This document shows positions 26,138-33,664 of a DNA stretch of 51,204 bases, piece by piece (positions within the stretch are counted from its first letter, which is position 1; each line of letters starts with the position of its first letter). The DNA is from Acidobacteriota bacterium (GTDB lineage Bacteria; Acidobacteriota; Terriglobia; Terriglobales; Acidobacteriaceae). Position numbers and translations under genes: made by a program. The stretch spans positions 1-51,204 of the forward strand of contig JABBOG010000025.1 in the NCBI GenBank assembly GCA_019351975.1. The letters run 5' to 3'. Under the pieces are notes generated by a model. The model saw only the letters and a list, made by a program, of their open reading frames with translations. It searched no databases and had not been told where the DNA came from.

Positions 26138-27225
26138 TGCACCAAACCTACCCCATCCACGGCGGCCAACTCCACCACATCGCCCAACGCTTCAACCTCC
26201 CCCCCGAGACCCTCACCGACTTCAGCGCCAACATCAACCCCAGCGGCCCCCCATCCGCCGTCCTCGCCGCCCTCCACGCAGCACTCGATCACCCCTCCGT
26301 CCTCACCCTCTATCCCGATCTCCAACACACCCAGCTCAAGCAAGCCATCGCTCAACACCTCGGCCTCACGCCCCAACACATCATCGTCGCCAACGGCTTC
26401 GTCCCATTACTCGACGCCGTCCTCCGCACCCTCCACCTCCGCACCTGCCTCCTCCCCGTCCCATCCTTCGTCGAGTACCGCCAATCCCTCTCCCGCGCAG
26501 GCATCGCCATCACGCCCCACCCCTGCTCCGCCGATTCCAATTTCAGCTACGACGCAGGGTCCATACTCGCCGCGCGCCACGACGCAATCCTCCTCGCGAA
26601 TCCGCAAAATCCCTCCGGCATCCTTCACAGCGCCACGTTCATGCGCGACCTCATCCGCATCGCAGCACAATCCAACACCCACATCCTCCTCGACGAAGCC
26701 TTCATCGACTACGCTCCCGAAGACTCCCTCACACACGCCATCGACCAGCTCCCCAACCTCATCGTCTTTCGCTCCGTCACCAAGTTTCACGCTATCCCCG
26801 GCCTGCGCGTCGCCTACGCCGTCGCCTCCCCCCAACTCGCCTCCGCAATCAACGCCGCACTTCCCCCCTGGCCCATCACTACCCTCGCTTCAGTCGCTGT
26901 CATCGCCGCACTCACCGACGACCCCTACGCCATCACCTCGCGCTCCGAAAACATCCAGCGCCGCGACGATCTCCGCGCCCAACTCACCGCCCTCGGCCTC
27001 ACCGTCTATCCCTCCGCCGCAAACTTCCTCTTCTTTCGCATCCCCACCGCAATGGACCCGGACGCTTTCTGGCAGCACATGATCACAGCGCACCGCATCG
27101 TCCTGCGCTCCTGCGCCAACTACGAGGCTCTCCCGCCCTGCCACTTTCGCACCGCCGTTCTCACGCCGCAAAAAAATACGCAACTCGTCACAGCCATCGC
27201 TGCATCGCTGTCTCACCTGCTCTAA
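26137..27225 (+). CDS. cobD: Threonine-phosphate decarboxylase, PLP-dependent
   Basis: Decarboxylates L-threonine O-3-phosphate to aminopropanol phosphate, the linker used by CbiB. The 362-residue fold-type I aminotransferase-like enzyme has the opening HGGQLHHIAQRF, the family mark DFSANINPSGPP, LANPQNPSG, and the PLP-binding lysine K216 in RSVTKFHAIPGLR. The similarity to histidinol-phosphate aminotransferase is general, but the operon position supports CobD. It is the last gene of the operon. No kinase for threonine (PduX) is seen nearby. Confidence 0.92.
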   Translation: MHQTYPIHGGQLHHIAQRFNLPPETLTDFSANINPSGPPSAVLAALHAALDHPSVLTLYPDLQHTQLKQAIAQHLGLTPQHIIVANGFVPLLDAVLRTLHLRTCLLPVPSFVEYRQSLSRAGIAITPHPCSADSNFSYDAGSILAARHDAILLANPQNPSGILHSATFMRDLIRIAAQSNTHILLDEAFIDYAPEDSLTHAIDQLPNLIVFRSVTKFHAIPGLRVAYAVASPQLASAINAALPPWPITTLASVAVIAALTDDPYAITSRSENIQRRDDLRAQLTALGLTVYPSAANFLFFRIPTAMDPDAFWQHMITAHRIVLRSCANYEALPPCHFRTAVLTPQKNTQLVTAIAASLSHLL

Positions 27226-27283
27226 CGCTGTACAAGGAAAAGCCACGCAAGTCCCACCTTGCTCAGGCACCGTCGGCATCAAT

Positions 27284-27370
27284 TGGTAGCGGGGGAGGGA
27301 CTCGAACCCTCAAGCCCTTACGAGCGTCTGATTTTGAGTCAGATGCGGTTGCCAGTTTCGCCACCCCGCC
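27284..27370 (-). tRNA. tRNA-Leu (anticodon CAA)
   Basis: Read on the minus strand, the gene begins GGCGGGGTGGCG and ends in CCCCGCTACCA with the CCA encoded. The acceptor stem is seven pairs with a G-U first pair. The anticodon arm is TCTGA-CTCAAAA-TCAGA, giving CAA. A long variable arm (CGCTCGTAAGGGC) makes it class II, as expected for leucine, and the T-arm GGTTCGAGTCC is normal. No integrase is adjacent. Confidence 0.94.
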
Positions 27371-27463
27371 CTATCATCTGCCGACGCCTTCCATCATAGC
27401 AAACTCCATATCCCACCCATCTGCGCTCTACCCCCCGCAGCACCCCTCCCTGCCACACGATGG

Positions 27464-27469
27464 TACTTT
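27464..27469 (+). promoter_or_regulatory. Possible -10 box (TACTTT) for leaderless eda
   Basis: TACTTT ends six bases before the ATG at 27476, with no Shine-Dalgarno. Transcription starting at the usual distance would begin at or next to the start codon. Confidence 0.45.
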
Positions 27470-27475
27470 TAGTGC

Positions 27476-28162
27476 ATGGGACACACCTCCGATAAATCCG
27501 TCGTCATGGCCACGTTACACACCGCCGGCCTCGTTCCCGTCCTGCGCGCCGACTCCATCGACCAGGCCCTCGCCCTCGCCTCCGCCATCGCCGACGGCGG
27601 CGTCAAAGTCCTCGAAGTCACCATGACCGTCCCCGGCGCGCTCCACGTCATCCGCCGCCTCACCCACGACCGTCCAGACATCCTCATCGGCGCTGGCACC
27701 GTCCTCGACCCCGAAACCGCCCGCATCTGCATCCTCGAAGGTGCCAACTTCATCGTCAGCCCCGCACTCAATCTCAAAACCATCGAGATGTGTCACCGCT
27801 ACTCCATCGCCGTTCTGCCCGGAGCGCTCACCCCTACCGAGATCCTCACCGCCTGGGACGCCGGTGCCGACGCCGTCAAAGTCTTCCCCGCCAGCGCCAT
27901 GGGTGGCGCAAGATACCTCGCCTCCCTCAAAGGCCCACTCCCTCACATCAAGATGATCCCCACCGGTGGCGTCTCACTCGCCACAGCAGCCGACTTCCTC
28001 AACGCCGGAGCCTTCGCCCTCGGTGTCGGCTCCGACCTCGTCGACACCAAAGCCATGGCCGTCGGCAAGCCCGAAGTCATCACCGACACCGCACGCCGCT
28101 ACCTCGCCATCCTCCACGACTTCCGCATGAAGCACAGCGACCACGTTAGCCGCATCTCTTAA
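27476..28162 (+). CDS. eda: KDPG / 4-hydroxy-2-oxoglutarate aldolase
   Basis: A class I aldolase that splits 2-dehydro-3-deoxy-6-phosphogluconate to pyruvate and glyceraldehyde 3-phosphate. The 228-residue TIM barrel shows the catalytic glutamate E47 in KVLEVTM, GAGTVLDPETA, and the Schiff-base lysine K135 in ADAVKVFPAS. PTGGVS forms the phosphate site. No Entner-Doudoroff or sugar-acid genes adjoin it, so the physiological substrate is not shown by context. The start appears leaderless. Confidence 0.93.
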   Translation: MGHTSDKSVVMATLHTAGLVPVLRADSIDQALALASAIADGGVKVLEVTMTVPGALHVIRRLTHDRPDILIGAGTVLDPETARICILEGANFIVSPALNLKTIEMCHRYSIAVLPGALTPTEILTAWDAGADAVKVFPASAMGGARYLASLKGPLPHIKMIPTGGVSLATAADFLNAGAFALGVGSDLVDTKAMAVGKPEVITDTARRYLAILHDFRMKHSDHVSRIS

Positions 28163-28179
28163 ATCCCGCCGCGTCTACT

Positions 28180-28275
28180 GAGCCGTCATCCTGAACACTC
28201 TGAGCCATCTGTCTCGGAACTTCGCCGCATCCATTGAGCCGTCATCCTGAGCGAGGCGCAGCGCAGCCGAATAAC
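28180..28275. repeat. Intergenic repeat, two partial copies
   Basis: GAGCCGTCATCCTGA occurs twice, near 28181 and 28235. The second copy continues as GCGAGGCGCAGCGCAGCCGAA, a sequence I recognise as a common interspersed acidobacterial intergenic repeat type. It lies between the convergent eda and esterase genes. The rest of 28163-28357 shows no gene. Confidence 0.6.
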
Positions 28276-28357
28276 CCCGAAGCCCCACACTCGCCCATGC
28301 TCTTCGGCCCTTTCTCCGCACCAAGCTGCAACGAACGTCACAGACGAAGACACTCGC

Positions 28358-29020
28358 CTACAACGCAAATGCCCGCTCCACCAATCCCCGCCCCAACGCA
28401 ATCTCCTCCTCGCTCACCGAATGCGGTTTGCCCGGATACCTCCGCAACATCACCTCCGCACCCATCGCCTCCAATACCCTCGCCGACTCCTCCACTCGCG
28501 ACCACGGCACATGCGGATCAGGATCGCCGCTGCTCTGCAACGTCGGCATCCCACCCAGAGCGCCCGCATGTGAAATGTCGCTTCCCGGCGCTCCAATCAA
28601 CCCTCCCGTCCATGCGATCAACCCCCCATACCGCGCCGGATGCGTCGCCACAAACTCCGTCGCCAGGCACGCTCCCTGCGAGAATCCACCCACCACAATC
28701 CGCTCCCGCGCAACGCCCTTCGCAACCGCCAAATCCACCGCGCTCGCAACCTTCCGCAGCGCCGAACTCACCCACGGTTCATTGCTCGAACGCTCCGCCA
28801 GAAACGAGTTCGGATACCAACTCCCTCCCACAGCCTCCGGCGCTAGAAACGCAATCCTCTGCCCCTCAAGCATCAGCGCACCCGACACTCCAAGGATGTC
28901 CTCCGCCGACGCGCCCCGTCCGTGAATCAAGATCACGACGCCCGTCGCGCTCTCCAAAGCTGCTCCCGCCGCATACATCTCGCCCTTCCCATGTGGATCA
29001 TGTGGATCAAACCCGCTCAT
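28358..29020 (-). CDS. Carboxylesterase/phospholipase-family alpha/beta hydrolase
   Basis: A 220-residue cytoplasmic alpha/beta hydrolase with an excellent Shine-Dalgarno (GGAGGTGA). The oxyanion region is LIHGRGAS (31-38), the nucleophile is S114 in GGFSQGA, and the acid/base are D168 in GDPDPHVP and H200 in PGKPHSVS. This matches the phospholipase/carboxylesterase (YpfH/acyl-protein-thioesterase-like) group. A tandem repeat in the DNA encodes DPHDPHGK near the N-terminus. The natural substrate is unknown. Confidence 0.88.
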   Translation of the reverse strand: MSGFDPHDPHGKGEMYAAGAALESATGVVILIHGRGASAEDILGVSGALMLEGQRIAFLAPEAVGGSWYPNSFLAERSSNEPWVSSALRKVASAVDLAVAKGVARERIVVGGFSQGACLATEFVATHPARYGGLIAWTGGLIGAPGSDISHAGALGGMPTLQSSGDPDPHVPWSRVEESARVLEAMGAEVMLRRYPGKPHSVSEEEIALGRGLVERAFAL

Positions 29021-29134
29021 GCCTCACCTCCGTCTCATGCAATCTTAGCCGAGTCAGCCGACAGAACTACCCCAGTTCGCTCGCCATGCCTGTCCCGCAC
29101 GCTAAATGCATCGCCATAAGGCTGCTACCTGTCG

Positions 29135-29140
29135 TACACT
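29135..29140 (+). promoter_or_regulatory. Possible -10 box (TACACT) for the ABC operon
   Basis: TACACT ends eight bases before the ATG at 29149, which lacks a Shine-Dalgarno. The pattern matches other apparent leaderless starts in the window. Confidence 0.4.
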
Positions 29141-29148
29141 TTGCAATC

Positions 29149-29982
29149 ATGCCTCCCGCCATCGCCGCGCTCGCACTCACCCGCACCTTCGACGGCTTCA
29201 CCGCAGTCGATCACATCGATCTCGCCGTCGAACCCGGCCAGTTCTTCGGCTTCCTCGGTCCCAACGGTGCAGGCAAATCCACCACCATCAAAATGCTCAC
29301 CGGCCTCCTCGCTCCCAGCTCCGGCTCCATCCAGATCCTCGGCCAGGACCTCTTCTCCAACCCCATCGACGTCAAACGCCACATCGGCGTCGTCCCCGAA
29401 GGCATGGCCCTCTTCGGCAAGCTCACCGCCCGCGAGTACCTCCTCTTCGTCGGCCGCATGTACGGCCTCGACAAGACCACCGCCGCCCAGCGTGCCGCCG
29501 AGCTCCTCGAATTCATGGGCCTCGCCAACGAACCCAAAAAGCTCATCGCCGACTACTCCCACGGCATGGGCAAAAAGCTCGCCCTCGCCGCCGCCGTCAT
29601 CCACGGCCCCAAGGTCCTCTTCCTCGACGAGCCCTTCGAAGGCGTCGACGCCATCGCCGCCAACACCCTCAAAACCATGCTCCAGAGCATGATCGCCCGC
29701 GGCGCCACCATCTTCCTCACCTCCCACGTCCTCGAGATCGTCGAACGCCTCTGCTCCCACATCGCCATCATCCATCGCGGCCACATCGTCGCCAACGGCT
29801 CGCTCGACGAGCTCCGTGCCGGCGTTCAGGCCCGCCTCACACCCACCGCCGAGCCCGGCTTCACCGCCGATCCCACCGCCCGCCTCACCCTCGAACAGAT
29901 CTTCCTCAACGTCGTCGGCGGCCAGAACGGCAGCCAACCCGGCATCACCCATCCCGAGCAGGAGCTCGCATGGCTCAGCTAG
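29149..29982 (+). CDS. ABC transporter ATP-binding protein
   Basis: The start is set at 29149 (MPPAIAALALTRTF), giving 277 residues; the frame is open upstream but that part does not look like protein. Walker A is GPNGAGKSTT, the Q-loop region is VVPEGMALF, the signature is the unusual YSHGMGKKLALA instead of LSGGQ, Walker B is VLFLDEPFEGVD, and the switch histidine is in TSHV. This type of signature is common in ABC-2-type exporters of the NatA/YthP kind. It overlaps the permease gene by 13 nt. It would energise export of an unknown substrate. Confidence 0.92.
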   Translation: MPPAIAALALTRTFDGFTAVDHIDLAVEPGQFFGFLGPNGAGKSTTIKMLTGLLAPSSGSIQILGQDLFSNPIDVKRHIGVVPEGMALFGKLTAREYLLFVGRMYGLDKTTAAQRAAELLEFMGLANEPKKLIADYSHGMGKKLALAAAVIHGPKVLFLDEPFEGVDAIAANTLKTMLQSMIARGATIFLTSHVLEIVERLCSHIAIIHRGHIVANGSLDELRAGVQARLTPTAEPGFTADPTARLTLEQIFLNVVGGQNGSQPGITHPEQELAWLS

Positions 29983-31682
29983 ACACCCCCTGGACGCCGC
30001 AGCAGACCCGCTCGCAGTTCGCCGCCGTCGCTTGGCTGCGCTGGCGCATCACCGTCAACAGCCTCCGTCGCAAGGGCGGTGCCAGTGAGCTCGTTGGCCG
30101 CATCTTTCTCTACCTCATCTTCGCCGCCATCACTCTCTTCTTCGTCGTCGGCGCCGCCGCTGCAGCCTTCTACCTCGCCTCCGAAGGCCATCTCCCGCGC
30201 ATCGCCTGGCTGCTCTGGGGCACATTCGTCCTCTGCCAGTTCCTCAACATCCAGCTCGGCCAGCCCGGCACCACCTTCGACCCCACGCAGCTCATCCGCT
30301 TCCCTATCCGTCGCCGCACCTACACCTCCATCCGTCTCTTCTTCGGCATCCTCTCGCCCGCCAATATCGTCGGCACGCTTATCTCACTAGCCATCGCCGT
30401 CGGCACCTCCATCGCCGTTCCATCGCTCTGGTTCTACGCCCTCATCACGCTCTCCATCTTCGCCGCCACCAACGTCTTCTTCACCCGCATGATCTTCGCC
30501 TGGGTTGACCGTTGGCTCTCCACCCGCCGCGCCCGCGAAGTCTTCACCGGCCTCATCTTCGCCGTCTCCATCGCCATCCAGTGGGCCAACTTCAACTTCA
30601 ATCCCGCCTACAACCATGGTCACTCCACCCACGAAAGAATCTCACCGCAGCACCTCCATCGCGTCGCATCGTTCTACCATCAGGCACGCCCCATCCTCGC
30701 CATCTTCCCCCCGGAACTCACCTCCGCTTCGCTCCTCGCCGCCCACCATCACGACCTTCCCCACTTCGTCGCGCGCACGCTTGGCTGCGCTCTCTTCGGC
30801 GCTCTTTTTCTCGCCATCTTCGCGCTCCGCATGGCCACCGAATTTCGCGGCGAACTTCTCTCCAACGCTGCCTCCGCCGCCACAACCTCCGGCCTCAAGC
30901 CATCGTCAACGCACGCCACGCAATCCTTCATCCCCTCCGCAGCTTCCTCCACCACCTTCGGCATCTCCACCATCATCACCGCGCTCCTCGGCAAAGAGCT
31001 CCTCTACCTCCGCCGCCACATGGGCATCCTCTACGGTCTGCTCATGCCGATCCTCCTCGTTCTCTTCTTCGCCGGCCGCTACGCCTCTGCCAGCCACTCC
31101 GAGTGGATCTTCCCCGCCGCCGTCGGCTACACCCTCCTCGCCGTCGCTCCCCTCAGCTACAACGCCTTCGGCTTCGAAGCCACCGGCTCCCAGCTCTACT
31201 TCCTCGCCCCCGTACGCATCAGCGACGTCCTTCTCGCCAAAAATCTCTTCAGCTTCCTCATGGCATCTGTCGAAGTCCTCGCCGTCTTCGCCATCATCAC
31301 CTACATGTCCGGCCTGCCCTCGCTCCAGACCGCTATCGCCGCCATCCTCTGGGCCGCCGGCACCCTCGCCATCAACTCCGTCTTCGGCAACCGACGCTCC
31401 TTCAGCACCCCCAAGAAAATCAACCCTCTTCGTATGGCCAACAAGCAGACCTCCCAACTCAGCGCTCTCATCAGCCTCGGAGTCCTCGCCCTCTCCGCCG
31501 CCATCGCCGCCGGCGCATTTCTCCTCTGCGCACTCCTCCACGCCCAATGGCTTGTCATCCCCATCGCCGCAGCCTTCGCCACCGTCGGCATCCTCATCTA
31601 CACGCGCTCGCTACGCTCCATCGACACCTTCGCCCTCGCCCACCGCGAACCCCTCTTCGCCGAACTCTGCAAGCAAACCTAG
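29970..31682 (+). CDS. ABC exporter permease (ABC-2-like)
   Basis: A 570-residue integral membrane protein with its start at 29970, preceded by CAGGAG and overlapping the ATPase gene. Hydrophobic segments appear in two clusters, about 42-95 and 112-190 and then about 265-290, 345-430 and 490-545, with a long polar linker at about 200-245. The layout suits a single-chain exporter permease that pairs with the upstream ATPase. It ends 4 nt into the opposite-strand pgeF-like gene. The substrate is unknown. Confidence 0.85.
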   Translation: MAQLDTPWTPQQTRSQFAAVAWLRWRITVNSLRRKGGASELVGRIFLYLIFAAITLFFVVGAAAAAFYLASEGHLPRIAWLLWGTFVLCQFLNIQLGQPGTTFDPTQLIRFPIRRRTYTSIRLFFGILSPANIVGTLISLAIAVGTSIAVPSLWFYALITLSIFAATNVFFTRMIFAWVDRWLSTRRAREVFTGLIFAVSIAIQWANFNFNPAYNHGHSTHERISPQHLHRVASFYHQARPILAIFPPELTSASLLAAHHHDLPHFVARTLGCALFGALFLAIFALRMATEFRGELLSNAASAATTSGLKPSSTHATQSFIPSAASSTTFGISTIITALLGKELLYLRRHMGILYGLLMPILLVLFFAGRYASASHSEWIFPAAVGYTLLAVAPLSYNAFGFEATGSQLYFLAPVRISDVLLAKNLFSFLMASVEVLAVFAIITYMSGLPSLQTAIAAILWAAGTLAINSVFGNRRSFSTPKKINPLRMANKQTSQLSALISLGVLALSAAIAAGAFLLCALLHAQWLVIPIAAAFATVGILIYTRSLRSIDTFALAHREPLFAELCKQT

Positions 31683-32530
31683 CCCTCCACCACCCCAATC
31701 ACGCTCATCATCCTCCCCGTCACCCCCCGCTCCGCCCGATAACTGAAGTACCGCCTCCGACCATCCTCCAACCGAGCACACGCCGAACACTCCCCCACCA
31801 CCGTAATCGCCTCCGCCCTCACCCCAGCCTCCACCAGCTGCCGCCGATTCGCCTCCCACAGATCCCCAAAAATCTGCCCACCATCACCCACCGCAAACAG
31901 CTCTCCAGCATCCCCGAACCGCTCCTCAAACTGCCGCCGCACCTCCTCCCCCACAGCAAAGCAGCACGGCCCAATCGAAGGCCCGATCGCCGCCACAAAA
32001 TCCTCCGGCCTCGCCCCAAACTCCCTCACCATCGCCTCCACACCCACCCCTGCAATCCCCGCCAGCGTTCCCTTCCACCCCGCATGGAACCCACCCACCA
32101 CTCTCTTACGCGTATCCGCAACCAGCACCGGCACACAGTCCGCCGTCTGAATTCCCAGCATGAGCCCCCGCTCACCCGTAATCAGTCCATCCCCCTGCAA
32201 CACCGCCTTCCCCTCTGCCGTCTCCAGTGCCGCCCCACCGCGCCGTACCACCTGCACCACACCACCGTGCAACTGCCGCACCGTCACCAGCGCCACCTCC
32301 CTCTCCCCGCTTACCTCTGCGACAAACCTCCTCCGGTTCTCCGCCACGGTCGCCGTATCGTCCTCCCCAGTCCACCCCAGATTCTGCTCGCCAGCACCAT
32401 ACGCGACGCTACCCCCGCCCTGCCGTGTACTGAACCCCGCACGCAGCCACTCAAATTCGCTCCACGCCTCCACCCGCACCACGCCCGGCGTCGCTTCAAC
32501 CTCTCTTCGCTGCTGTAGAACACCTGTCAT
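31679..32530 (-). CDS. pgeF: YfiH/PgeF-family enzyme (polyphenol oxidase / purine nucleoside phosphorylase)
   Basis: A 283-residue protein of the former DUF152 family, related to LACC1. Zinc/active-site motifs are visible: RQLHGGVV, QTADCVPVL, FHAGWKGT and GPSIGPCCF. Members have been described as purine nucleoside phosphorylases/adenosine deaminases and, in E. coli, as an editing factor for peptidoglycan precursors. Which activity applies here cannot be read from the sequence. The start has a TAGAAT box six bases upstream and no Shine-Dalgarno, suggesting a leaderless transcript. Confidence 0.9.
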   Translation of the reverse strand: MTGVLQQRREVEATPGVVRVEAWSEFEWLRAGFSTRQGGGSVAYGAGEQNLGWTGEDDTATVAENRRRFVAEVSGEREVALVTVRQLHGGVVQVVRRGGAALETAEGKAVLQGDGLITGERGLMLGIQTADCVPVLVADTRKRVVGGFHAGWKGTLAGIAGVGVEAMVREFGARPEDFVAAIGPSIGPCCFAVGEEVRRQFEERFGDAGELFAVGDGGQIFGDLWEANRRQLVEAGVRAEAITVVGECSACARLEDGRRRYFSYRAERGVTGRMMSVIGVVEG

Positions 32531-32536
32531 ACATGC

Positions 32537-32542
32537 ATTCTA
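32537..32542 (-). promoter_or_regulatory. Possible -10 box (TAGAAT) for leaderless pgeF
   Basis: On the minus strand TAGAAT ends six bases before the ATG at 32530, and no Shine-Dalgarno is seen. Confidence 0.5.
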
Positions 32543-32582
32543 CAAACCCATCACTCGCCCACCTCACACCCCCCGCATCTAT

Positions 32583-32633
32583 GTAACCATTGCTTTGCAG
32601 TAACCATTGCTTTGCAGTAACCATTGCTTTGCA
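32583..32633 (+). repeat. Three perfect 17-nt tandem repeats
   Basis: The unit GTAACCATTGCTTTGCA occurs three times without a mismatch at 32583-32599, 32600-32616 and 32617-32633. The array lies in the 126-base gap between the divergent pgeF and DUF4136 genes, ending 23 bases before the latter start. It could bind a regulator cooperatively or be a replication-slippage tandem; nothing in it encodes protein. Confidence 0.95.
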
Positions 32634-32656
32634 CCAAATGGAGGTCCTTTTCTCGT

Positions 32657-33226
32657 ATGAAATTCCGCTCGCTCCTGGCGTCCGCACTCTGCGCCGCCGC
32701 TCTACTCACGCCCGCCCTCGCGTTCGCCGATCACGTCAAAACTGACTACAACCACCAGATCAACTTCTCCACCTTCCACACCTACTCCTGGGGCAAAGTA
32801 AAAGTCTCCGACCAGCTCGACGAATCCCGCATCAAGCACGCCGTCGACGAACAACTTCAGAAGGACGGCTGGCAGCTCGTCCCCTCCGGCGGCCAGGTCA
32901 CCCTCATGGCCACCGACCACATCCACAATGAACAGGAAGCCGAAAACTACTACAGCCCAATGCCCGACGGATGGGGCGGTGGCTGGGGCTGGGGCGGCTG
33001 GGAGTGGGGTATGGGCGGCGGCATGGGTCAGGGCGAAGAGCTCAGCACCGTCACCAACACCCAATCCGCTCACCTCATCGTCGACATCTTCGACGCCCAG
33101 ACCAAGCACCTACTCTGGCGCGGCGTCTCTCGCGGTGAGCTCACCGACAAACCCAACGTCAACCGCAAACACCTCTACGCCGACATCCACAAAATGTTCG
33201 ATCACTTCCCACCAAAATCCAAATAA
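32657..33226 (+). CDS. Secreted DUF4136-family protein
   Basis: A 189-residue exported protein with a signal peptide MKFRSLLASALCAAALL ending near LAFA. The body resembles DUF4136 proteins: FSTFHTYSWGK at about 34-44, an RIKHAVDEQLQKDGWQ helix, and a C-terminal strand pair with SAHLIVDIFDAQTKHLLWRG. A Gly/Trp/Met-rich segment (about 107-128) is unusual and may be flexible. AGGTCC at 32642-32647 is only a weak ribosome-binding site. Function is unknown; such proteins are usually envelope-attached. Confidence 0.82.
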   Translation: MKFRSLLASALCAAALLTPALAFADHVKTDYNHQINFSTFHTYSWGKVKVSDQLDESRIKHAVDEQLQKDGWQLVPSGGQVTLMATDHIHNEQEAENYYSPMPDGWGGGWGWGGWEWGMGGGMGQGEELSTVTNTQSAHLIVDIFDAQTKHLLWRGVSRGELTDKPNVNRKHLYADIHKMFDHFPPKSK

Positions 33227-33230
33227 CTCT

Positions 33231-33306
33231 CAAATTCCTCTCCTTAAATGTTCCGGGCCCGCTTTCAGGCGGGCCCATGAGAGGCTTTGGGGAGGGGAAT
33301 TTCTGA
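33231..33306. repeat. Nested inverted repeats downstream of the DUF4136 gene
   Basis: A core stem GGGCCCGC-TTTCAG-GCGGGCCC (33255-33276) is perfect. Around it CCTCTC pairs with GAGAGG, and an outer AAATTCCTCTCC arm nearly matches the reverse complement of GGGGAGGGGAATTT. The layered structure could end transcription of the DUF4136 gene, although no T-run directly follows the core stem. Confidence 0.6.
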
Positions 33307-33320
33307 GGATTTCTTAGGGG

Positions 33321-33337
33321 TGTCCAAAAAAAGGACA
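33321..33337. repeat. Short hairpin with an A-only loop
   Basis: TGTCC-A7-GGACA is a perfect 5-bp inverted repeat with a homopolymer loop. A further AGGACAAA copy follows near 33362. It lies in the 282-base gap before the small ORF upstream of aroDE. The rest of this gap has an 11-base palindrome CCGATATTCGG near 33439 but no clear gene. Confidence 0.5.
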
Positions 33338-33508
33338 AAAGGAAGGAACTTACTTCAGGTAGGACAAATGGAATAGCCTCTCAGTTACAGTATGTGACGA
33401 CACACCTTTCGCATTGGTTGCACCGCCTATCCGATATTCGGTCGCACCACGAAACATAATCATTTCAAAACGTTTTTCGCTCTAACCCCGTCCAACCTCG
33501 CAGAGTCT

Positions 33509-33664
33509 ATGAACCCTTCGCACCCTCCCGCCCCAGTCGACGCTCCGCCTGTGCCTCCTGAAACGGCCGGGCATAACGACGCTCCCCACCCGCGTAAAGA
33601 ATTTTCGCGTCAACCTATTGCATCCGTGCCACTTCAGCGTTACCATACCGCGACTGCCGCATGA
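33509..33664 (+). CDS. Possible small proline-rich ORF coupled to aroDE
   Basis: A 51-residue reading frame (opening MNPSHPPAPVDAPPVPP) ends with a TGA that overlaps the aroDE ATG as ATGA. It is Pro/Ala/His-rich at the N-terminus and ends PLQRYHTATAA. Neither its own ATG nor that of aroDE has a good Shine-Dalgarno. Coupling of aroDE to this ORF would therefore make sense. It could be a leader peptide or a chance frame. Confidence 0.4.
   Translation: MNPSHPPAPVDAPPVPPETAGHNDAPHPRKEFSRQPIASVPLQRYHTATAA

Noticed and set aside
27284-27370. tRNA-associated integration site
   Set aside because: No integrase, no repeated tRNA 3' end and no foreign gene block lies next to the tRNA.
28186-28401. 71-codon minus-strand ORF upstream of the esterase region
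   Set aside because: Most of it is translation of the intergenic repeat, and it has no ribosome-binding site or protein-like pattern.
28234-29148. Upstream extension of the ABC ATPase
   Set aside because: It crosses the antisense of an esterase gene and translates as Pro/Ser-rich low complexity. The family start fits 29149.
29106-29969. Long N-terminal extension of the ABC permease frame
   Set aside because: It is an Arg/His/Pro-rich shadow of the ATPase gene in another frame. The permease start at 29970 has a ribosome-binding site and overlaps the ATPase stop.
30512-32518. A 668-codon open frame on the + strand
   Set aside because: It runs across the permease gene and the opposite-strand pgeF gene with Arg/His/Pro-rich content and no recognisable domain.
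32583-32633. CRISPR array
   Set aside because: The units are only 17 nt, directly adjacent without spacers, and no cas genes are near.
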